Below are positions 7,579 to 12,726 of a stretch of DNA of 12,726 nt, one piece after another. Origin of the DNA: Phycisphaerales bacterium (GTDB taxonomy: Bacteria > Planctomycetota > Phycisphaerae > Sedimentisphaerales > Anaerohalosphaeraceae). A program made the position numbers and the translations under genes. Within the stretch, counting starts at the first letter, position 1. Each line of letters begins with the position of its first letter. The stretch spans positions 1 through 12,726 of the forward strand of contig DSDR01000205.1 in the NCBI GenBank assembly GCA_011048645.1. Direction: 5' to 3'. A model generated the notes under the pieces. It was given only the letters and a program-made list of their open reading frames with translations, did not search any database and was not told the DNA's origin.

Positions 7579-7644
7579 ATTTTGACAAAAGCAGCTTGTG
7601 CGAACAAGCCAATCTTGCGCATAAATAACGCCAATTTCGCGCAA
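7579..7644 (-). promoter_or_regulatory. Putative XylR/AraC-type operator A with promoter for 6564-7466
   Basis: On the minus strand, half-sites TTGCGCGAAATTGGC (7644-7630) and ATGCGCAAGATTGGC (7622-7608) are 12/15 identical direct repeats spaced 22 bp apart. TTGTTC (7607-7602) abuts the second as a candidate -35, with CAAAAT (7584-7579) 17 bp on as a candidate -10; another candidate pair is TTGTCA (7588-7583) with TAGAAG (7566-7561). The operator edge is 142 bp from the first start codon. About 35 of 45 bases agree with the corresponding block at 6399-6443, while the surrounding sequence does not. It lies beside the regulator gene 7880-9067, the likely binding protein. Confidence 0.72.
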
Positions 7645-7792
7645 CTATGCTCCGAGAAAAAAGATAGATCGCGCCTCTTGGAACCGTCAAACTTAAACCG
7701 TTCCAGCAGAATCCAGGTTCGCCGCCGCAAGATAATCGCTTAAAACAAATAAATTCTCTCCGGTAAGTCTTTTTCTAAGGAGGCCGCAGGAC

Positions 7793-7821
7793 TTGACTTT
7801 CATTGGCGAAGGCGATAAAGT
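7793..7821 (+). promoter_or_regulatory. Putative sigma70-type promoter of the regulator gene
   Basis: TTGACT (7793-7798, 5 of 6 consensus) and TAAAGT (7816-7821, 4 of 6) are separated by exactly 17 bp. This predicts transcription starting near 7828, about 50 bases before the regulator's ATG. A perfect TTGACA at 7831-7836 has no good -10 at the right distance. Operator A lies about 150 bp upstream, so autoregulation is possible but not shown. Confidence 0.55.
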
Positions 7822-7879
7822 GATGAGGTTTTGACAGACCCTTTTATCGCTGAATCTGCTCTGAACGAGGCTGATACCG

Positions 7880-9067
7880 ATGCGGGAAAAGATCAAAGTG
7901 GCCTTTGCGCATAACAATATCTCCCATAACACCCAAGGGATTATGGGAGGGATTACGGAATATATGCGGAACAACGCCGACTGGCAGTTGATCGTCTGGC
8001 CGGACAGCTCGCTTGAATCACTCGAATTTTTGAAACGCCGCGGCTGTAAAGGGGCATTTGTCAGCGTCCAAACGTCCACCAAAGCGCAGCAGCTTCTCAA
8101 GCTCGGCATCCCTGTGATTGCCTTAAATACAATGCAGGATATGTTGAATCTGCCCTATATCAGCGCCGACTCGGAATGGGTGTCCAGGACGGCATTCGAA
8201 TACCTGGCTGCGAAGCATTTCAGTCATTTGGGGTTTTTCGGACTGGCTCAGGCGCGCTGGTCTCGCGAGCGATTGCACCATTTTTCTCGATTCGCCGCCC
8301 ACGCCGGCCACACGGTACGGGTGTATGAGTGCGAGCAGGCGGCCATTGCCGACGAGATTCCGTTCGCCAAGCTCTGGATCAATATGGTTCTCAATGAAGG
8401 ACAGCAGGAACTGATTAACTGGCTCAGGGACTTGCCCAAACCCACGGCGATTCTGGCCAGTTGCGACATCCTGGCGTGTTATTTGAGCAATGTCGCCCGT
8501 GAAGCGGGGCTGGCCGTTCCCGACGACATCGCAATGCTCGGCGTCAATGACGATCAGGCGTTGTGCAATTTATGCGATCCGCCGCTGTCGAGCATCGCGT
8601 TTGATTTCAAAAAAGCGGGCGTTGAAGCGGCCGAGCTGATGAGCCGGCTTATTTCCGGGCAGGACGAACCGCAGGGTCAGTGGATTCGCATTCAGCCGGC
8701 CTATGTCAAAAGCCGTCGGTCAACCGACATCTTCGCGATCGACGACGCTGATGTGATTGCCGCGCTGAAATATATTCGCCAATACGCTCACAAACCGCTG
8801 CAGGTTGATGATGTGGCGCACGCGGTCTGCGTCAGTCGGCGGTCGCTGCAAATGAAATTTCAAAAATCGCTGGGCCGCTCCGTTCACGATCAAATCGTCC
8901 TGGCCCACTTTGAAATCGCCAAGGCGCTGCTGATTGATACCCATCTGCCGATAGATGAAATCGCCGTTCGATCCGGTTTCCATTACACCACCAATATGCG
9001 CCGCGTATTCAAAGAGCGAACCGGTCTGCTGCCGCACAAATATCGGCACGCCCATCGCGTGTGCTGA
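7880..9067 (+). CDS. XylR-type transcriptional regulator (LacI-like sugar-sensing domain + AraC HTH)
   Basis: Protein of 395 residues. The N-terminal half (about 5-275) is a periplasmic-binding-protein-like sensor of the XylR/LacI kind: KVAFAHNNIS start, then PTAILASCDILACYLSN (about 188-204) and GVNDDQALCNLCDPPLSS (about 220-237), the latter very typical of XylR. The C-terminal AraC domain (about 287-390) carries both helix-turn-helix units: LQVDDVAHAVCVSRRSLQMKF and LPIDEIAVRSGFHYTTNMRRVFKERTG (each quoted here only as a landmark region), ending LPHKYR. By family it is a cytoplasmic, sugar-responsive activator that binds direct-repeat half-sites; the effector sugar is unknown. The ATG at 7880 is preceded by GAGG 9 bp upstream. 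It is the only plus-strand gene, divergent from the PEP-CTERM gene 6564-7466 and convergent with the right-hand operon. Candidate targets are operators A and B. Its length matches E. coli XylR (about 390 residues). Confidence 0.95.
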   Translation: MREKIKVAFAHNNISHNTQGIMGGITEYMRNNADWQLIVWPDSSLESLEFLKRRGCKGAFVSVQTSTKAQQLLKLGIPVIALNTMQDMLNLPYISADSEWVSRTAFEYLAAKHFSHLGFFGLAQARWSRERLHHFSRFAAHAGHTVRVYECEQAAIADEIPFAKLWINMVLNEGQQELINWLRDLPKPTAILASCDILACYLSNVAREAGLAVPDDIAMLGVNDDQALCNLCDPPLSSIAFDFKKAGVEAAELMSRLISGQDEPQGQWIRIQPAYVKSRRSTDIFAIDDADVIAALKYIRQYAHKPLQVDDVAHAVCVSRRSLQMKFQKSLGRSVHDQIVLAHFEIAKALLIDTHLPIDEIAVRSGFHYTTNMRRVFKERTGLLPHKYRHAHRVC

Positions 9068-9126
9068 ACGGGCGAATCGAACGCAGGCGCGAGCCGTCAG
9101 CATCGCTTCAAAACCTGCCCCATCTT

Positions 9127-9167
9127 AAAAAAAGGTCTCCGAGCAACTGATCAAGTGCCCGGAGACC
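9127..9167 (-). terminator. Rho-independent terminator of the right-hand minus-strand operon
   Basis: A perfect 8-bp stem, GGTCTCCG (9134-9141) with CGGAGACC (9160-9167), encloses an 18-base loop that can pair partly. On the minus strand it is followed directly by seven T residues (9133-9127). It lies in the gap between convergent genes, 60 bp after the regulator's stop, so it may also limit plus-strand read-through, though no T-run follows on that side. Confidence 0.85.
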
Positions 9168-9189
9168 CAACCTCATTGTTTCTGACGGT

Positions 9190-9368
9190 TTAGTCAGAAT
9201 AGATCCGATTGCTTTGGAGCCATTCTTCGGCAAAGATCGCAAAATCACTCAGATCAACCCGGCAATCGCCGTTGAAATCATACGTCAGCGCCGGCAGCTC
9301 CCGATTGCAGATCCACTCGCCGCGATACAGACAATGAGCATTCCCATTGCAATCTTTTGGTTTTTCAC
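9190..9368 (-). pseudogene. Small secreted dockerin-like frame, apparently frameshifted
   Basis: The minus strand 9387-9190 is one open frame of 66 codons without ATG, GTG or TTG start. It ends with a convincing dockerin-like tail (YDFNGDCRVDLSDFAIFAEE, then WLQSNRIYSD). In another frame a GTG at 9368, with AAAGG 9 bp upstream, begins a signal-peptide-like sequence (KNQKIAMGMLIVCIAASG) that runs into a stop at 9287-9285. A single -1 shift before that stop would join the two into a secreted protein of about 58 residues consisting of little but signal peptide and dockerin-like motif. Possible readings: a real gene broken by mutation, an assembly or sequencing indel, the eroded 3' end of a larger gene, or, least likely, programmed frameshifting. 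In the dockerin frame the upstream residues (KDCNGNAHCLYRGEWIC) also look protein-like, so the signal-peptide frame could be chance. It lies 53 bp after the 9422-11656 gene and before the operon terminator. Confidence 0.45.
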
Positions 9369-9421
9369 CTGTGATTTCCTTTCTGTTTCAAATCATATAC
9401 TGTGTTTTTCAAGACAGTCAA

Positions 9422-11656
9422 TTACTCATGGCACGCTTCCAGCGGAAACCGTCCGCATGACAGCCAGTCGGCGGCCAGCAGGACGAAATCCTTCAGGTCG
9501 ATGCGGCAGTCGTTGTTCAAGTCGAACTGAGAGGCGTAATCCTCAATGCACGGCCCGTCGCCGGTTATATCATAGTACATTTGGGCGATTTCGTACCGGT
9601 CCTTCGGATAGTTATAAATCCGCAGGTCGTCCATCCCGCCGGCGTAGCCAACCGAAGGCACACCGCGGTCGGCCATGGTGCGAGCCGCTCCCAGAAGCAC
9701 GCCGCGATTCCAGTCCAGGTATTCCTCGGGCGTTCCTACATTGGTCATTGAGGCCACCTCGACGCCGTTGACATACAGCCTCATATGGTCGCCGGCCTGC
9801 CAGGTTGTCGTAACCAGATACCACGCCTCGTCATTCAGACCCACCGGACTGCCGCCGGCCTGGAGCGTTCCCATCTCGTAATAGACGCCGTCAATCGGCT
9901 CGCCGCGAACAATGATCCGAGGCTGGCTGCCGGCCAGCGAAAGAGCAAATCCCGTCGTGCCAAGATTGTCTCCCTGGGGGTCTATGTTGTCGTTGAAATT
10001 GGCGACCAGATTGCCCGCAACGGTCGGATTGACCCACACGCTGATGGTAGCCGCTTCCATTCCGTTTCCGACGCCGGCCTTGGGGAACGCCTCGACGCCC
10101 AGATCGACATAATTGCCTGCGGTAAACCACGCCGCCCGACCGTCAATACCGTCAACAAACGTCGGTCCCGGCAGGTTGGCGTCCGGATAGTTCAGCCCGA
10201 TGCCGAAGGCGCCATTGACCAGATCGACAAAATCATCCTCAAACGGATAGTGCGCCAGCAGCCTTTTGATAATCAGACTGGCCCGATCGGACACATCCTG
10301 AAGCTCTTCGGCATTGGCAATGACGCAGTAGTACTGGGCCTGATCCGCTTCGGTTACATTCAGAACCGTCAACGTGGTTTCTGACGTCCCGTCATTTTGA
10401 ACGACGTGCTTGCTCGGGTCCAGCGGGATGCCGAAATCATCGGTCAGCGGTTCATCGTTTTCCCCATCGACGTATCGGTACCAGCGGGCGGAAGCCGGTG
10501 AATAGCTGGTATAGTTGACCTCAAAGGCCACATCGTCCCCGATCTCGGCAAAGGCCATTTCGGGATGTCCGTCTTGTTTAATCACCGGCACGGACAGGAT
10601 TGTATTGAAACGCCAGAGGGCGCCCTGAATCACATTGTTGGGATCGCCGGCCGGGCCGCCATACAGGATTTCATCGACGCGCCAGTAATAGGTCTTGTCC
10701 CGCTCCAGTCCTGCCGGATCAAAGGAAGCGGTCGGGCCGTCAACTTCGATAATCGCCGTCGGTGTGGTCATCTCGGCAAAGTTGGGGTCTTCGCGAAAAT
10801 ACAGATAGTGATGCGTTATATCGGGATTGACCTGATCAAGGTTTTCCGGATCCAGACCGGTCTTCCAGGTCAGAATGTCCTCCAGCAGGACGCCGGTTTC
10901 GCCGTCAGCCGGCGACGGATCGTGCGCGGCCTGCCGGAGCGGGTTGGACAGATTCTCACCGTCCATCATATAGAGATCATCCAGCCATACCGTGCCGGTA
11001 TTGTTGTAGGAAAAGAAAAAGAAGCTTATCAGAGGCTCCGAATTGGCCGCGCGGAAGTTAAAGGTATCCCGCCCATCCAGAACCACGCGATGCGCTTCAG
11101 TCGCCGGCGAATCGCCGTCCTGATGCAGATAAACTTTTGTTGTATTGGTATCGTTGTTTACAATCATCCACACATTGTAAAACGGCACATCGTCGCCGGT
11201 TTGAATCGGCAGACGAGGCTGTGTCGTGCCGCCGTCCCGAACGCCGAACTGGCCGCCAATTGCAAACAGTTGGGCGCGATAGACATCAAACCAGCCCGGC
11301 TCGGCGGCGGGAGATAAACCAAATGAATGGTCCGTGCCCGCGGACGCACGAAAACGCAGAAACAGCGTTTTCGTCTGGCCATTAGGGATAATCGCCTCTT
11401 CCGGCAGAAGCATGTAAGCGCCCCGCCCTACATTGCTGCCTCCTCCCGTTGACCCCAATATCCTATTTGTCGGATCCAGCGGGTCGGCCGCAATAAACGA
11501 CCCCTCGTAATCGACGGGAACCGCCGTCCAATTTTCTGTGACAACGTCCACCTGTCCGGCTTCATAATCGTCAAAATTATCCACCCGGATGGCGGCGGAG
11601 GCGCCGCCGGCCCAAATACAAACAGCCGCCAACAGAAGTATCCATTTCCTTTTCAT
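9422..11656 (-). CDS. Large secreted modular protein: lectin-like N-domain + Fn3-like + Ig-like + LamG + dockerin-like tail
   Basis: Protein of 744 residues. Signal peptide about 1-22 (MKRKWILLLAAVCIWAGGAS). N-terminal domain (about 24-238, VDNFDDYEAG ... WLDDLYMMDGENLSNP) is homologous to the whole mature part of the PEP-CTERM protein just upstream. Then an Fn3-like module (about 245-352; DPSPADGETGV, YYWRVDEI), an Ig-like module (355-464; WYRYVDG, AQYYCVIANA), a LamG/concanavalin-like domain (466-695; LLAHYPFEDDFVD, ATISVWVNP, MRLYVNGVEV, GGMDDLRIYNYP) and a dockerin-like tail (711-732, FDLNNDCRIDLKDFVLLAAD then WL) ending in Cys-containing SCGRFPLEACHE. No catalytic motif was seen, so a carbohydrate-binding surface or extracellular role is inferred. 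The ATG at 11656 follows a GGGACAGG run (about 8 bp). It is 42 bp from the upstream gene and so probably cotranscribed with it. Confidence 0.95.
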   Translation of the reverse strand: MKRKWILLLAAVCIWAGGASAAIRVDNFDDYEAGQVDVVTENWTAVPVDYEGSFIAADPLDPTNRILGSTGGGSNVGRGAYMLLPEEAIIPNGQTKTLFLRFRASAGTDHSFGLSPAAEPGWFDVYRAQLFAIGGQFGVRDGGTTQPRLPIQTGDDVPFYNVWMIVNNDTNTTKVYLHQDGDSPATEAHRVVLDGRDTFNFRAANSEPLISFFFFSYNNTGTVWLDDLYMMDGENLSNPLRQAAHDPSPADGETGVLLEDILTWKTGLDPENLDQVNPDITHHYLYFREDPNFAEMTTPTAIIEVDGPTASFDPAGLERDKTYYWRVDEILYGGPAGDPNNVIQGALWRFNTILSVPVIKQDGHPEMAFAEIGDDVAFEVNYTSYSPASARWYRYVDGENDEPLTDDFGIPLDPSKHVVQNDGTSETTLTVLNVTEADQAQYYCVIANAEELQDVSDRASLIIKRLLAHYPFEDDFVDLVNGAFGIGLNYPDANLPGPTFVDGIDGRAAWFTAGNYVDLGVEAFPKAGVGNGMEAATISVWVNPTVAGNLVANFNDNIDPQGDNLGTTGFALSLAGSQPRIIVRGEPIDGVYYEMGTLQAGGSPVGLNDEAWYLVTTTWQAGDHMRLYVNGVEVASMTNVGTPEEYLDWNRGVLLGAARTMADRGVPSVGYAGGMDDLRIYNYPKDRYEIAQMYYDITGDGPCIEDYASQFDLNNDCRIDLKDFVLLAADWLSCGRFPLEACHE

Positions 11657-11698
11657 AACCTGTCCCTTTCAAAAAAGATTCCCATATCAAACATTCCG

Positions 11699-12478
11699 TT
11701 ATTCGTTCTTTTTGCGTTTCTGACTCGCCGCCCATCCGCCCAGGCCAAGCAGCAGCACGGTCGCCGGTTCGGGGATCGGATTGGACAGCGCCACCCCGTC
11801 AAACAAATAAATGTCGTCGAGCCGTACATTTTCTCCGCGTGTGCCGAAAGCGAAAAACGTCACCAAATCGTCGGCTGTTCCGTTCCGGAAAGCAAAGCCC
11901 GATGCGATTTTGTCGGCTTCCGTCGCGTCGGCCAAACCGCCGGTCAGATAGAGATCATACGTATCCGTCGTCTGATCAATGACCGCCCAGACATTGTACC
12001 ACTGGCCGACATTCAACTGGGCCACCCGCTGCGCAGCGCCGCCATTGCGTCCGGCCAAATCCACCACTCCGGCCGTCTCGTTTTCCAGAATGGCCATCTG
12101 CACCTCAAAATCGCTGAACCATCCCGGCGTCGCCAGATCCGACAGACCGAAACTGTGATCGACACTATCGGCCGCGGCATACACCCGCGCAAACAGTGTT
12201 GCGGCCGACGACGCCTCGCTGATCGGAGAAACAGCACGATACGCACCCCGATATCCTCCCGACCAGCCATAGGTCAAATACTGATTGCCGTCGTCTTCGG
12301 CGCCGATGCGGGCAAACATCGTGTTATCGGTTGCCGTCCACGGCGGCGAGGCGACATCCCTGACCAAGCCCGTCTCGTATCCTTCGAAATCATCCACCAG
12401 TGCGGCCAGTGACAGCCCGCCGGCCAGGGCGAAACCCGCCAACATCGCCCAGCGTTTTACCTCCAATCTGTTCTTCAT
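11699..12478 (-). CDS. PEP-CTERM sorting-domain protein, short twin of the 9422-11656 N-terminal domain
   Basis: Protein of 259 residues: signal peptide about 1-27, one beta-rich domain about 28-233 (VDDFEGYETG, DHSFGLSDLATPGWF, YNVWAVIDQTTDTYDLYL, RLDDIYLFDG) and a PEP-CTERM tail at 235-259 (IPEPATVLLLGLGGWAASQK, then RKKNE). The domain is homologous to residues 24-238 of the 744-residue protein encoded next in the operon; similarity runs through LSNP and then breaks into the PEP-CTERM tail here. Such DD-F-x-x-Y domains are common in planctomycete surface proteins next to LamG modules. I infer a surface-displayed glycan-binding role and cannot name a ligand. The ATG at 12478 is chosen because GGAGGT lies 7 bp upstream; an in-frame TTG at 12493 would overlap that ribosome site. 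It is 38 bp after the stop of the LamG-type gene on its right. Confidence 0.94.
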   Translation of the reverse strand: MKNRLEVKRWAMLAGFALAGGLSLAALVDDFEGYETGLVRDVASPPWTATDNTMFARIGAEDDGNQYLTYGWSGGYRGAYRAVSPISEASSAATLFARVYAAADSVDHSFGLSDLATPGWFSDFEVQMAILENETAGVVDLAGRNGGAAQRVAQLNVGQWYNVWAVIDQTTDTYDLYLTGGLADATEADKIASGFAFRNGTADDLVTFFAFGTRGENVRLDDIYLFDGVALSNPIPEPATVLLLGLGGWAASQKRKKNE

Positions 12479-12516
12479 CACAAAGACCTCCAAAAATTAC
12501 CATTTTATTGATACGC

Positions 12517-12726
12517 TTACTTCGAAGCCGGACGCCCGGCCTGATAAATCCACTCAATTTCTTCACCACTCAGACAGCGGTCAAAGATCATCAACTCATC
12601 AATCACGCCGTCAAAATCGCCGTCCCGAAGCACATACTCACCTTGCACCTTCATAGCCCCTATAATCATCTCGGCAGGAATCGGTTCAGGGTGCATCTTA
12701 TAGACTTTTTGCTCGTGACGATGTCC
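12517..12726 (-). CDS. C-terminal end of a LamG/concanavalin-like domain protein (5' part beyond window)
   Basis: The minus strand is open from the window edge to a TAA at 12517-12519, giving the last 69 residues of a protein. VLRDGDFDGVIDELMIFDRC followed by LSGEEIEWIYQAG is the typical closing segment of a LamG (LamG_3-like) domain as found in planctomycete secreted proteins. The earlier MIIGAMKVQGEY fits the preceding beta-strand. The protein stops soon after the domain (RPASK) with neither a PEP-CTERM nor a dockerin-like tail, unlike the other secreted proteins here, so it may be held at the membrane or have its other modules upstream. Some proteins with this ending are FecR/LamG sigma-regulator fusions, but that cannot be seen from this end. 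It sits 38 bp before the PEP-CTERM gene and is probably the preceding gene of the same operon. Confidence 0.8.
   Translation of the reverse strand, partial: GHRHEQKVYKMHPEPIPAEMIIGAMKVQGEYVLRDGDFDGVIDELMIFDRCLSGEEIEWIYQAGRPASK

Larger units (their letters stand above)
7467..7879. other. 413-bp divergent intergenic region between PEP-CTERM gene and regulator
   Basis: No gene is seen here. From left to right it holds the leader of the minus-strand gene with a small hairpin (7503-7520), operator/promoter A (7579-7644), a stretch at 7647-7790 in which I see only a weak 5-bp inverted repeat (7680-7704), the regulator's promoter (7793-7821) and the regulator's leader. The region is the natural control point for both divergent genes. 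Short open frames here have no ribosome sites or family features. Confidence 0.7.

Noticed and set aside
6399..7646. Paired TTGCGCAA-containing repeats considered as a CRISPR-like or origin-type iteron array
   Set aside because: There are only two pairs more than 1 kb apart, each at a fixed distance from a start codon and beside a promoter-like hexamer, which fits operators and not an array.
7530..7743. Two short open frames, one per strand, in the regulator/PEP-CTERM intergenic region
   Set aside because: They overlap the operator and promoter elements, have no ribosome binding sites and show no protein-family features.
9355..9368. A-rich stretch after the GTG of the small dockerin frame as a programmed -1 slippery site
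   Set aside because: The bases do not form an X XXY YYZ heptamer in the reading frame and no downstream stem was found, so decay or an indel is simpler.
9214..9771. Plus-strand open frame across the gap and the end of the 9422-11656 gene
   Set aside because: It covers the antisense of a dockerin-like tail and a LamG domain and shows an Arg/Ser/Pro-rich, low-information translation.

Overview
The window reads as part of a chromosome from a Planctomycetota bacterium, most likely class Phycisphaerae (Sedimentisphaerales-like). This rests on a combination rather than a marker gene: PEP-CTERM sorting tails, single-loop dockerin-like C-termini (pattern DxNxDCxVDLxDF...WL), LamG, CBM96/DNRLRE and PKD-like modules in secreted proteins, a pseudopilin with an AFTLIELL start, a Gfo/Idh/MocA oxidoreductase and a XylR-type AraC regulator. 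No rRNA, tRNA, CRISPR or transposase was seen. The content suggests a polysaccharide-sensing and utilisation locus. No glycoside hydrolase or lyase lies inside the window, and the substrate cannot be read from the sequence.

Layout: every protein gene except the regulator is on the minus strand. On the right, a probable operon runs leftward from beyond the window edge: the 3' end of a LamG-type protein (12517-12726), a PEP-CTERM protein (11699-12478), a large modular dockerin-like protein (9422-11656) and a small, apparently frameshifted dockerin-like frame (9190-9368). It ends at a strong terminator (9127-9167). Convergent to it lies the only plus-strand gene, the XylR-like regulator (7880-9067), with its own promoter. 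Left of the regulator is a divergent 413-bp intergenic region. It serves the minus-strand PEP-CTERM gene 6564-7466, which has its own terminator (6476-6512). After that comes a second probable operon: modular dockerin-like protein (4090-6270), its shorter paralogue (2619-4034), pseudopilin (1706-2512), Gfo/Idh/MocA oxidoreductase (433-1656) and a secreted alpha/beta-hydrolase cut by the left edge (1-386).

Two observations stand out. First, upstream of both 6564-7466 and 4090-6270 there is a matching pair of 15-bp direct half-sites, consensus TTGCGCAARATTGSC, repeated at 22 bp and directly abutting a conserved TTGTTC that sits where a -35 box would. This is the geometry expected for an AraC/XylR-family activator and makes 7880-9067 the obvious candidate to control both units. 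Second, the window holds two unrelated but parallel 'twin' pairs. In each, a short protein (N-terminal domain plus PEP-CTERM) is paired with a long protein (the same N-terminal domain plus Fn3/Ig/PKD/CBM/LamG modules plus dockerin-like tail), and similarity stops exactly where the sorting tail begins. The same surface-domain family thus appears with two different export or anchoring fates under one regulatory neighbourhood.
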